NCBI GenBank assembly: GCA_902601315.1
Contig: CACKMS010000003.1
Coordinates: 62,001 to 126,000, forward strand
Length of the DNA: 64,000 nt
Origin: an uncultured Pelagibacteraceae bacterium
Lineage (GTDB): Bacteria; Pseudomonadota; Alphaproteobacteria; Pelagibacterales; Pelagibacteraceae
Direction of reading: 5' to 3'
Numbering within the stretch: position 1 is the stretch's first letter; every line of letters starts with the position of its first letter. The translations under genes and the position numbers were made by a program. The notes beneath the pieces were generated by a model that saw only the letters and a program-made list of their open reading frames with translations, was not told the DNA's origin and did not search any database. Positions 24,928 through 34,637 of the stretch are shown piece by piece.

Positions 24928-26057
24928 TGTTAACTGAAAGATTAAATACACGAAATTATTCATTATTTGAAAAGTTAAAATCTGTGGATTATTTTTTAAT
25001 ATTAATAATTATACTAATTGGTGCGATAAGTGTTTTTGCAATTTATTCGACTGAAAGAGGGGAGTTTTCTTTTTACACAAAAAATCATTTGCTTAGACTG
25101 TTGGTATTTTTTGGAATGTTTTTAGTTTTATCATTTGTTAGAATTACATTTTGGTATAAAAATGCATATTTTTTTTATGCAGTATGTGTATCTCTTTTAT
25201 TTATAACTTTATTTTTTGGTCTTATGGCATCCGGTTCAAGACGATGGTTGGATCTTTATTTTTTAAATCTTCAACCTTCTGAAATAATGAAAATTGCCAT
25301 AATAGTTTGTTTTGCAAGATATTATCATCGAATTCAAACTGCTGAAATTCAAAATTACAAATTTATTTTAGTACCATTAATTTTACTACTCATCCCTTGT
25401 TATTTGGTATTACAACAACCTGATCTTGGAACATCTATTTTAATAGCTGGAACTGGAGTAATAATAATTTGGTTAGCAGGATTAAATATTAAATATTTTG
25501 TCTACTCCGCGTTATTATTAATTGTTTCTCTACCCTTCGCAGTTTCTCTGTTGAAACCTTATCAAAAATCTAGAATTTTGACTTTTTTCAATCCAGACAG
25601 AGATCCCCTTGGTGCAGGATACCAAATTATACAGTCAAAAATTGCTATAGGTTCAGGCGGCTTTTTTGGTAAAGGTTTTTTAAAAGGGACGCAAAGTTAT
25701 TTGGAATTTTTGCCAGAAAAACATACAGACTTTATATTTACACTTTTTTCAGAGGAGTTTGGCTTTATCGGATCTATGATGCTTCTATTATTATACATAT
25801 TATTAATTTATAGAATTATAAGTATTGGTTTTTATGCAAAAAGCTTCTTTTCAAAGCTTTTCTGTTTTGGGTTTGCCTCTGCAATTTTTCTATATATTTT
25901 CGTAAATATATCAATGGTTTTAGGATTGCTGCCAATTGTTGGGGCCCCTCTACCAATCATGTCTTATGGTGGTTCTTCTATGTTATCAATAATGCTAGGC
26001 CTAAGTATTGTAATGAGCTGTAAAATTTATAGCCAGGACCAAATTTCAAATTACTAG
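24927..26057 (+). CDS. rodA: Rod shape-determining protein RodA
   Basis: SEDS family; SGSRRWLDLYFLNLQPSEIMKIAIIV, LQQPDLGTSILI, PLPIMSYGGSSML. Confidence 0.96.
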   Translation: MLTERLNTRNYSLFEKLKSVDYFLILIIILIGAISVFAIYSTERGEFSFYTKNHLLRLLVFFGMFLVLSFVRITFWYKNAYFFYAVCVSLLFITLFFGLMASGSRRWLDLYFLNLQPSEIMKIAIIVCFARYYHRIQTAEIQNYKFILVPLILLLIPCYLVLQQPDLGTSILIAGTGVIIIWLAGLNIKYFVYSALLLIVSLPFAVSLLKPYQKSRILTFFNPDRDPLGAGYQIIQSKIAIGSGGFFGKGFLKGTQSYLEFLPEKHTDFIFTLFSEEFGFIGSMMLLLLYILLIYRIISIGFYAKSFFSKLFCFGFASAIFLYIFVNISMVLGLLPIVGAPLPIMSYGGSSMLSIMLGLSIVMSCKIYSQDQISNY

Positions 26058-26096
26058 CTTTTATAAATCATCTTCATTATAAGTTTTTGAGTTTCT

Positions 26097-26966
26097 ATGG
26101 AATTCGTAAAATTAGCAGGACCAGCAGGCATGTTTTTTATTATGTTTTCACTAGCACTTTCAATCAAGACATCTGCATTCAAAGCAATCGCCTCAAATCC
26201 ATTAAGCTTTTATTTGGGTTTGGTTACACAACTTATTGGTATGCCCTTAATTGGTTTCATCATAGCATTGACAATACCTTTTCCAGTTGAAGCTAAAGTA
26301 GGAATAGTTTTAATAACTTGTTTACCTAGTGCTGTAACTTCCAATTTTTTAACCAAAAAAATGGGTGGCAATGTAGCATTGTCTATATCTCTAACAGCAG
26401 TAACATCCTTAATTGCATTTTTAACTATACCAATTATAATTAAAATTTACTTTCTGGTAGTGATCCAGGATACAAGTATTATAATTTTCAATACAAGTCT
26501 TATAGGCGCTTCTTTAAAGTTATTTGCAATTGTAACTATTCCCGTGTTTCTTGGAATTATTTTTAATACTATATTTTATAATTTTTCAAAAAAAATTGAT
26601 CCGATTTTTGACAAAATTTCAGCTATTGTATTTTTATCGATTATCGGGATAGCAGTTTATCAAGATCTATACTTAATTCCAGAGTATATAAAATATGCTG
26701 GAATTAAAACAGTATTGTTATTTTTTTTTGCATTTTATATGAGTATTTTTTTGACAAAATTGTTTAAATTAAATCACAAAGATAAAATAACAGTCGTAGT
26801 TGAAACTGTAATGCAAAATGGTGGTATTGGGATAGTTATAGGGGCCCTAATATTTGATAATACTAAATTTCTTTTCCCTGTGGCTGCATACGCACTTTTA
26901 CAATACTTATTTGTGTTTATTTATTTCACATACATAAAAATTCAAAAAAAAACAACTTATGAATAA
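26097..26966 (+). CDS. Bile acid:sodium symporter (BASS) family transporter
   Basis: Multi-TM, GIVLITCLPSAVTSNFLTKKMGGNVALSISLTAVTS motif. Confidence 0.82.
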   Translation: MEFVKLAGPAGMFFIMFSLALSIKTSAFKAIASNPLSFYLGLVTQLIGMPLIGFIIALTIPFPVEAKVGIVLITCLPSAVTSNFLTKKMGGNVALSISLTAVTSLIAFLTIPIIIKIYFLVVIQDTSIIIFNTSLIGASLKLFAIVTIPVFLGIIFNTIFYNFSKKIDPIFDKISAIVFLSIIGIAVYQDLYLIPEYIKYAGIKTVLLFFFAFYMSIFLTKLFKLNHKDKITVVVETVMQNGGIGIVIGALIFDNTKFLFPVAAYALLQYLFVFIYFTYIKIQKKTTYE

Positions 26967-27951
26967 TTTAAAACCAAATATTTCTAATATTATTTCAATT
27001 GAAAGTGTTAATGAGGCTTGTGATAAAAATTATGAGGATATGATGTTAAAATACTATCAATTACAATTTGGTTGGTTTCATAATGCTTACAATGCTTTTA
27101 AGGATATAGATAAATATGTAATCTTAGCACATTTGGTAAATAAAACACTTTCATTTTATAATAAGCATTTTTTTAATATAAGTTTTGATGAATTTTATTC
27201 AAACAAATCCCTTGAGATAGAGAAAATAAGTATAAGTGAAATTGTCAGAGAGCTAAAACTATCAAAAGAAACCGCAAGGAGAAAATTGAATGAACTTACA
27301 AGAGATGGAATTATTGTCAGAGATAAAAAAAAAATTACTATTCAAAGTAATGCTTTTACATATCAAAAGCCAATAGTTAGTATACAAAATTTTTCAAACC
27401 TTTTATCAACTTCATCTAAATATCTTAAAATAAACAGTAATTTTAAATCACAAAATAGTGAATATTTTGAAAAAGAAATTAAAAAAAATTATACACACTA
27501 TTGGAACGATTTCTTAAATTTTCAAATAGAATTAATTCTTAGGTTTAAAGATATATTTTTAAACTATGAAAATGTAATGGTTTTTTGCATATGTTTGCTC
27601 AATCAAGCTTACAACATGAAGAATTCGGATCAAAAAATTGAGGCTGAAAACACAAATCTAATGCATGATATGTATACAAATACTATCACTAGGTATACGC
27701 TTGAAAATTCTAAAGGTTTAAATCCAACAACAATTGCAGAATTAACAGGAATACCAAGAGCAAGTGTGATTAGAAAATTGAATGAATTAATGAAGCTAAA
27801 CTACATTATTTTAAATAGTGATAAATTATATACAACTTGTAGTGCAAAAAAAGGTTCAAATGGATTTAAAAAATTAACCAAGTTTTTTGTAAGCAACCAA
27901 CCTTACATAAGGGGAATAATAAAAGACTTTTTTAATTACACTATTATTTAA
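26959..27951 (+). CDS. Predicted DNA-binding protein with two winged-helix-like HTH segments
   Basis: ISISEIVRELKLSKETARRKLNELTRDGIIVRDKKKITI and LNPTTIAELTGIPRASVIRKLNELMKLNYIIL. Confidence 0.65.
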   Translation: MNNLKPNISNIISIESVNEACDKNYEDMMLKYYQLQFGWFHNAYNAFKDIDKYVILAHLVNKTLSFYNKHFFNISFDEFYSNKSLEIEKISISEIVRELKLSKETARRKLNELTRDGIIVRDKKKITIQSNAFTYQKPIVSIQNFSNLLSTSSKYLKINSNFKSQNSEYFEKEIKKNYTHYWNDFLNFQIELILRFKDIFLNYENVMVFCICLLNQAYNMKNSDQKIEAENTNLMHDMYTNTITRYTLENSKGLNPTTIAELTGIPRASVIRKLNELMKLNYIILNSDKLYTTCSAKKGSNGFKKLTKFFVSNQPYIRGIIKDFFNYTII

Positions 27952-29243
27952 TTTTTACTATCAATAACAACAATTGTTAAATCATCTTTTTGCGTATGCC
28001 CACTGTTTAAAATTTCATCTATAATAACTTCAAGTCTCTCATTATTTGGTTTTTCCTTATATTTTTTTATATAATTTTGAAATCCTTCTGAACCAAGCAT
28101 TTCACCTTTATTGTTTTTTATTTCTGTAATACCATCTGTAAAAATATACATAGAACTTTTTTTAAATGGAATTGAATGTTCGGTGTATTTTGTATTTGGC
28201 ATAATCCCCAATGGAGGACCCGACTCGGTATAATTAGTAAATTTTTCATCTTGATCAAAAATTATTGGAGGTTCGTGCCCAGCACTTGACAAGAGTAATT
28301 CATTTTTATTACTATCATATATACCAATAAGCATAGTCACAAACATACCTCTGGAAATTGTTTCACAGATTTCATTATTTAATTGAGTGAGTAATTCAGC
28401 AGCAGAAAAATTTGTCTTACTTAAACAACTGTATAAACTTGATGCTTTGGACATAAGTAATGATGATTTTATTCCTTTACCTGAAACATCTGCAACCCCA
28501 AAACCATATTTTCCTTCACCTAAATCAGAAAAATTATAGAAATCTCCAGAAACTACTTTTGCTGGTATATTGATACCTGAAATTGGAAATTTGCTATTTT
28601 TATTTTTGGATAAAAGTGATTTTTGAATATCACCAACAATTTCTACTTCTTTTTGAATTTTATTTTTTTCAATCATTTCTTTTGCCATCTTTGCATTTCT
28701 GATTGCAAATGCAGCTGGAGCTGATAATGTTTCTAGTAACTGCCTATCTTCTTCCTGAAAGAGCTTATTAGTAGTTTTTTTATTGAGACAGTGAATTACA
28801 CCAATACAATTATTTGCAGCAATTAAAGGAGAACATAAAACTGAAAAAGTTGTAAAATTTGTTTTATTATCAAGATCGAAATAAAATTCTGCAATTTCCC
28901 TAACATCTTTTCTTACATCTCCAACTCGAATACATTTTTTTTGATTGATAGCTTTACCCATCACACCATCTTTTAAATCCAATTGATATTCATCTAAATA
29001 ATCTTGATTTAAAGAAGCTATGCACTCAAACTTATTTATTTTTTCATTAATCAAGAAAATATTTGCAGCTTGGGCGTTAATTCTCTCAATAATAACTTTT
29101 AAAGCAGTATTCAAAGTGTCATCTAAATCTAATGAAGATGCGAATTCTTGATTCATCTTCGTGATTATCTCAAGATCAATATCTGCCTTAGACTCAACCT
29201 GAGCTTTAGGCTCCATTACTTTTTTTGGTTTAAATAGAAACAT
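27948..29243 (-). CDS. GAF-domain SpoIIE/RsbU-type PP2C phosphatase
   Basis: GAF region (INAQAANIFLINEKINKFECIASLN...) plus KVVSGDFYNFSDLGEGKYGFGVADVSGKGIKSSLLMSKASSLY, FTDGITE, KDDLTIVVI. Confidence 0.92.
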   Translation of the reverse strand: MFLFKPKKVMEPKAQVESKADIDLEIITKMNQEFASSLDLDDTLNTALKVIIERINAQAANIFLINEKINKFECIASLNQDYLDEYQLDLKDGVMGKAINQKKCIRVGDVRKDVREIAEFYFDLDNKTNFTTFSVLCSPLIAANNCIGVIHCLNKKTTNKLFQEEDRQLLETLSAPAAFAIRNAKMAKEMIEKNKIQKEVEIVGDIQKSLLSKNKNSKFPISGINIPAKVVSGDFYNFSDLGEGKYGFGVADVSGKGIKSSLLMSKASSLYSCLSKTNFSAAELLTQLNNEICETISRGMFVTMLIGIYDSNKNELLLSSAGHEPPIIFDQDEKFTNYTESGPPLGIMPNTKYTEHSIPFKKSSMYIFTDGITEIKNNKGEMLGSEGFQNYIKKYKEKPNNERLEVIIDEILNSGHTQKDDLTIVVIDSKN

Positions 29244-29416
29244 TTATTTAGTTGGCATTTTAAGCTCATTTTGATAAATTTTACAACTATGGAGTTAATT
29301 ATAAATAGTCCTAATCTTTACATACATCTTCACGATGCTGTTTTAATAGTTCAGTTCTTGATTGATGGCATTGTTAATGTAACTTCAAACATCAAATTTT
29401 AATTTTAAATTCATAA

Positions 29417-30178
29417 GTGGATTTTATTTTCGTATTATTATTAGGGTTGCTTTGGGGTAGTTTTGCCAATGTTTGCATAGTTAGATTACCAAAAGATAAA
29501 GGAGTGATCTCAGGTCGCTCTAGTTGCCCAAAATGCAAAAAAAAAATAAGTTGGTATGACAACATACCACTCATTTCATATATTTTTTTAGGTGGCAAAT
29601 GTAGAAAATGTAAAAAAAAAATATCCATTCAATATTTAATTGTTGAATTATTAACTGCCCTATTTTTTTTTATAGAATATTTTTATTATGGATTAACTTT
29701 GACAACAGTACTTTTATTTATTCTAACCTTAGGTTTAATCATAATTTTTTTTATAGATTTAAAACATTTTATAATTCCCGATGTAATTACTTTTCCTTTA
29801 ATGATAATAGGATTTTTAAAATCGTTCGATCCTAATTTAAATGAAATTTTTCCTAATTATATTAATTCTTTAATTGGCGGATGCTTTGGTTATGGAATCA
29901 TTTGGGGAATTATTTTCTTTTATAAAAAATTTAAAAATAAAGAAGGCATGGGTCTAGGCGATGCTAAACTACTAGCAGTAGTTGGATTTTGGTTTGGATT
30001 AGATTCCATCCCATTTGTAATATTTTTATCCTCAGTAATTGCATTACTAGTAGTTATACCTGATTTAATTCGAAAAACAAAAAAAATGTCTACACAAATT
30101 CCCTTTGGACCGTATATAATAATTGGAAATTTAATTTATTTGTTGTTTGAAGATAAACTAAAATTTTTCGTAATTTAG
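29417..30178 (+). CDS. pilD: Type IV prepilin peptidase / N-methyltransferase (GTG start)
   Basis: GLLWGSFANVCIVRLP, CPKC...CRKC, IDLKHFIIPDVITFP, GMGLGDAKLLAVVGFW. Confidence 0.95.
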   Translation: MDFIFVLLLGLLWGSFANVCIVRLPKDKGVISGRSSCPKCKKKISWYDNIPLISYIFLGGKCRKCKKKISIQYLIVELLTALFFFIEYFYYGLTLTTVLLFILTLGLIIIFFIDLKHFIIPDVITFPLMIIGFLKSFDPNLNEIFPNYINSLIGGCFGYGIIWGIIFFYKKFKNKEGMGLGDAKLLAVVGFWFGLDSIPFVIFLSSVIALLVVIPDLIRKTKKMSTQIPFGPYIIIGNLIYLLFEDKLKFFVI

Positions 30179-30183
30179 TCAAA

Positions 30184-31065
30184 ATGTTTAATAATATTAT
30201 TAAAAATATTTCAAAATCAATTGTAGGTAATGAGGATAGAATTAAACTCACACTTGCAGCAATTATATCTGAAGGAAGCATACTTATTGAAGATAATCCA
30301 GGTTCTGGTAAAACTACATTTGCAAAATCAATTACACTGAATTTAGGATTAAGTTTTAAAAGAGTACAGTTTACATCTGATTTACTACCAAGTGATATTT
30401 TAGGTTTTAATATTTATAAAAATGAGAAATTAGAATTTCAAAAGGGTCCAATTTTTACAAATATAGTTTTAGCAGATGAACTAAATAGAGGAAGTCCGAA
30501 ATCTCAAAGTGCTTTCCTGGAGGCAATGGAGGAAAAAAGCGTATCTATAGACGGTGAGACTTATAGATTACCTGAACCTTTTTTTGTTATTGCTACTCAA
30601 AATCCAATGGACTCCTCTGGTACTAGCAGTCTACCAGATTCACAATTAGATAGATTTATGATTTCATATTCATTGTCTGATTTAAATGAAATTGAAAAAA
30701 TTAACATGCTTAAAAATGGATATGATTTACTATCTATTAAATCAGAACCAATAAATTGGGAAGATTTACAAATTAAAAAAAAAAAGGTTAAAGTTAGTGA
30801 CGAAATTTATAAATATGTAATTGAAATAGAGGAAACTATTAAAACTTTAGACCAGAATATTCATGTGTCCGCAAGATGTTTGAAACAGATAATTGATCTT
30901 GCAAAAGGTTGGGCTGTTGTTCATGGTAAGGATTATGTAACACACCAAGAAATTAAAGACATTATTCCATATATATTTAGACATAGAATAAAATTTCTGA
31001 ACCAAGAAGATAAATTAAACTACATAAATGAGGAAATTTTATCAAAGATTAGTATTCAAAAATGA
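30184..31065 (+). CDS. MoxR-family AAA+ ATPase
   Basis: LIEDNPGSGKTTFAKSI, LADELNRGSPKSQSAFLEAMEEKSVSIDG. Confidence 0.95.
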   Translation: MFNNIIKNISKSIVGNEDRIKLTLAAIISEGSILIEDNPGSGKTTFAKSITLNLGLSFKRVQFTSDLLPSDILGFNIYKNEKLEFQKGPIFTNIVLADELNRGSPKSQSAFLEAMEEKSVSIDGETYRLPEPFFVIATQNPMDSSGTSSLPDSQLDRFMISYSLSDLNEIEKINMLKNGYDLLSIKSEPINWEDLQIKKKKVKVSDEIYKYVIEIEETIKTLDQNIHVSARCLKQIIDLAKGWAVVHGKDYVTHQEIKDIIPYIFRHRIKFLNQEDKLNYINEEILSKISIQK

Positions 31066-31985
31066 TAGCAAGGACTATTCAGGGGATAGCTAAAAGCTCT
31101 ATTATTCGGTCACTTAAAGATAAAAATAGAAGTAAAATTATAATTTATCCAAACTGGAACGGGGTTGGTCTTGGCTTTTTTATATTTTTCTGTTTTTTAA
31201 TTTCTGTTTTTTATGAGAATAATTTTGGTTTACTCATATCCATAATTATTTTTTTTATTTTTTTTATTTCAATCTTTGTCTCAAATCAAAACTTAAATCA
31301 TTTATCGATGAGTGTATTGGATTATTATTATATCGAATCAACTAAAGATGAAAGATTAGATATTCAAATAATAAATCATATTAATGAAAAGAAATTAAAC
31401 ATTGATTTAAATTATAAAAAACTAAATTTGAAAGGTTTAAATTTCACAAAAAAACTTAATCCAATTCGGCTAAGTGATCAATATTTTCAAAGAGGAACAA
31501 TTTCAATTCCAAATATAGTTCTAACATCAACTTATCCTTTTGGGATAATTAGAACAAAAAGATACTTTCACATTAAATCTAAAATAATTGTATTTCCAAA
31601 AAAAATTCAACCAAATATTAATTTACTTAATGAGTTTAACATTAATTTAAAAGGTCAAGCTTACGATGAATTTGAGGGTATAGAAGATTATAAAAAGGGT
31701 GACAGCTATTCAAAAATTGCTTGGAAGAAATCAATCATTAAAAATAAAAAATATATTAAGAAATTTGAGGAACCAAAAAAAGAGAATAACTTAATTTTAA
31801 ATTTTGATAATTACAAAGAAATACCTTTTGAAGATCTACTAGGCTATGTTTCGTATATTATCGATTATTATTATAAAAATAAACTAGAACTTATAATTAA
31901 ACATAGACATAATACATTTTACCTCAATCATACACAAAATTCATTTTACCAAATTTTAAAATACCTAGCGAATGTCAAAAATTAA
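31062..31985 (+). CDS. DUF58 domain protein
   Basis: YDEFEGIEDYKKGDSYSKIAWKKS motif; operon with MoxR and TgpA. Confidence 0.88.
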   Translation: MIARTIQGIAKSSIIRSLKDKNRSKIIIYPNWNGVGLGFFIFFCFLISVFYENNFGLLISIIIFFIFFISIFVSNQNLNHLSMSVLDYYYIESTKDERLDIQIINHINEKKLNIDLNYKKLNLKGLNFTKKLNPIRLSDQYFQRGTISIPNIVLTSTYPFGIIRTKRYFHIKSKIIVFPKKIQPNINLLNEFNINLKGQAYDEFEGIEDYKKGDSYSKIAWKKSIIKNKKYIKKFEEPKKENNLILNFDNYKEIPFEDLLGYVSYIIDYYYKNKLELIIKHRHNTFYLNHTQNSFYQILKYLANVKN

Positions 31986-33879
31986 TTTTAACGATACTAA
32001 ATTTTTATCTCTCATATTATTAGGAATTTGTTTATTGTCTATTTCAGAAAATGTATCACTTGTTAATAAGATATTTTGGGGAATAACATCGATTATAAGT
32101 ATTTTAATTAATAGGATAGATTTTAAGTTTAAAAGTTTTTTACTATCAATTTATGCAATTGGATTACTTTATATCCAATTTATATTTAACCAATATATAT
32201 TTTCTGAGGAATTTTTCATAAATTGTATAGGAGTTTTATTAATTGTTAAATATGCAGAATTAAATAATAAAAATAATCTTTTATCTTATAATTTAATTTG
32301 CATGGTGCTTAGTGTAGTAAGTTTGATCAGCGGCCAAGACATTTTGAGTTCATTAATTTCATTATCAATTATCGTTTTATTAGTGATCAATATGTATTTA
32401 ATTCAACAAAAAGAAGTAATGGATTTTAATTTTAAAAATATATTAAAATATTTAGGCTTTGGTCTAAGTATTTTTCCATTTATTATTATTTTTTATTTAA
32501 TTTTTCCAAGAGCCGAAATAAATTTTAGATTGTTTGATCCATCTAAAAGTTCACTTGGAATTCCTGACTCTATTAATCTTGGATCTTTTGAAAATTTTGC
32601 AAATTCAGATGAAAAAGTTTTCACATTAGTGAACAAAAATTTTAAAAAGCAGGATCTTTATTTTAGGGTAAAAATATTTGATTATATGGAAGAGGATAAA
32701 TCTTGGCGAACATCATCACCCCTGTATCTTTATAATAATTACAAAAACTCATATAAAATAACCAATGCAAAGGCCATAGATATAAAATATCAGGTAATAC
32801 TAAATCCTCATAAAAAAAAATGGATACCAGCCTTAAACAATTCAAGATTAGCAAAACAAAATGTTAGGATTGGGGAGGATCCTTTTAATCAAACATATAA
32901 AAGTTTAGATCCAATTGATCGAAAGATACAAATAGAATTTCAAAAGTATGATGCTGATTATAGAATTGGTGAAGAACTTTTAGAATATTATACTTTATTG
33001 CCAAAATCGGTTTCAAAAGAATTAATAGATTGGGTGAAAAATAATAAACAATCTAAATCTAATATAGAATATCTAAATCATATTTTAAATACTTTTTCAG
33101 ATGGTTCTTATTATTACAATTTAAGTCCTGTAAATAATTCACAAAATAGTTATGCAGATTTTTTCTTAAGAGGCAAAGAGGGATACTGTGAATATTTTGC
33201 TGGAACATTAGTTTTGCTTTCAAGATTAGCTAACATACCTAGTAGAATTGTATCTGGGTATTATGGTGGTGAATTAAATACAGTTGGCGATTTTTATGTT
33301 TTTAGGCAACAAGATGCTCATGCATGGGTAGAAGTTTGGATAAATGGGAAAGGGTGGACTCAAATAGACCCAACCTCAGTTATACCAGGTTCAAATATAA
33401 GAAATAGCTATAATAATTTATTTAATAATACAGAGGAGAACACAACTTCACTATTTACACTAAAAGCTTTTCAAAACTTAAAATATTTTTTCAACTATGC
33501 AGACTTTGTGTGGACCAAACATTTATTATCCTATGACAACAATAAAAGAAAATCATTTATAAAAGAAATTACGAATTTAAGATTTTCAAATATTTTTTAT
33601 TTGATTTTTGCACCTTTCATAATTTATATGGTATTAAGATTATATTTCAAAATCAACAAAGCAAATATTTTAAAATGGATGTTAAATTATATTATTTTGA
33701 TAAGTAAAAAACAAAAAAAAATTTTGAATTCAGACACACATCAAGAAATATATAATAAACTTAAACAAGATTATCAGGAAAAATATGAATCATTTTTTAA
33801 CCTTTATGAAAGCTTTAGATATCAAAATAAAAAAATTGAATTGATAAAGATATTTAGAACTTTCATTTCAGCAAAATAA
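31972..33879 (+). CDS. TgpA-like membrane transglutaminase (DUF3488/transglutaminase)
   Basis: GKEGYCEYFAGTLVLLSRLANIPSRIVSGYYGGE and QDAHAWVEVWINGKGWTQIDPTSV catalytic motifs. Confidence 0.93.
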   Translation: MSKINFNDTKFLSLILLGICLLSISENVSLVNKIFWGITSIISILINRIDFKFKSFLLSIYAIGLLYIQFIFNQYIFSEEFFINCIGVLLIVKYAELNNKNNLLSYNLICMVLSVVSLISGQDILSSLISLSIIVLLVINMYLIQQKEVMDFNFKNILKYLGFGLSIFPFIIIFYLIFPRAEINFRLFDPSKSSLGIPDSINLGSFENFANSDEKVFTLVNKNFKKQDLYFRVKIFDYMEEDKSWRTSSPLYLYNNYKNSYKITNAKAIDIKYQVILNPHKKKWIPALNNSRLAKQNVRIGEDPFNQTYKSLDPIDRKIQIEFQKYDADYRIGEELLEYYTLLPKSVSKELIDWVKNNKQSKSNIEYLNHILNTFSDGSYYYNLSPVNNSQNSYADFFLRGKEGYCEYFAGTLVLLSRLANIPSRIVSGYYGGELNTVGDFYVFRQQDAHAWVEVWINGKGWTQIDPTSVIPGSNIRNSYNNLFNNTEENTTSLFTLKAFQNLKYFFNYADFVWTKHLLSYDNNKRKSFIKEITNLRFSNIFYLIFAPFIIYMVLRLYFKINKANILKWMLNYIILISKKQKKILNSDTHQEIYNKLKQDYQEKYESFFNLYESFRYQNKKIELIKIFRTFISAK

Positions 33880-33884
33880 TTTAA

Positions 33885-34637
33885 ATGAAAAAACTTATTT
33901 CAGTATTAATTATTATTTTTTTAATAATTTATGTTCTAGTTGAATTTATAGGCGATAGTATAATAAAAAGTTCTTTAGAAAGTAATTTATCTAATTCTTT
34001 AAAAAGAGAGACTAAAATTGATGACCTAAGCATTGGGTATCTAAGCGGTAAAGCTGAAATTAAAAATTTAAAAATAAGTAACAAAGACCTTCCTGGTATT
34101 CTATTAGAAATAAAAAATGCATCTGCAAAATTAAGCACAACATCAATTTTTAGTAATAGAATTGAAATTGATGAAATTATTTTAGATGGAATTGATTTAA
34201 ATTATTATTTCAATCTAAATAAAAACTTAAAAGTTGAAGATAATGTAAAATCAATAAAAGAAAACCTGAACAAGAGTGACAAAAAGGCTTCAAGCTCGAA
34301 GGAATTTATTGTTAAAAAATTAGACTTAAAAAATTTTAAAATTTCAGCAAACTCTGAGAATTTAAATTTTAACCAGCAAATAAGTCTTAAAGATATGAGC
34401 TTTAATAATGTAGGAAACACTGAAGACAGTAAAAATTACAAGACTGTTTTAAAAGACCTCTTTGATAAGGCTTTAAAATCAGTCAAAAATAAAGCGTTAT
34501 CCAGCGATGTTAGCAATTCTTTAGATAAAATAAAGAATATTGATGAACAAAAAATTAAAGAAAAAATAAAAAAGGAGATAGATGCTAATAAAGATAAAGT
34601 AAAAAATAAGCTAAAAAAGTTATTTAATAATGATTAA
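33885..34637 (+). CDS. Hypothetical membrane-anchored protein, AsmA-like N-terminus
   Basis: One N-terminal TM; IDDLSIGYLSGKAEIKNLKISN...IDEIILDGIDLNYYFN resembles AsmA-type repeats. Confidence 0.55.
   Translation: MKKLISVLIIIFLIIYVLVEFIGDSIIKSSLESNLSNSLKRETKIDDLSIGYLSGKAEIKNLKISNKDLPGILLEIKNASAKLSTTSIFSNRIEIDEIILDGIDLNYYFNLNKNLKVEDNVKSIKENLNKSDKKASSSKEFIVKKLDLKNFKISANSENLNFNQQISLKDMSFNNVGNTEDSKNYKTVLKDLFDKALKSVKNKALSSDVSNSLDKIKNIDEQKIKEKIKKEIDANKDKVKNKLKKLFNND

Noticed and set aside
26087-26290. 67-aa plus-strand ORF overlapping the BASS transporter start
   Set aside because: Out of frame with the recognisable transporter at 26097; no motif
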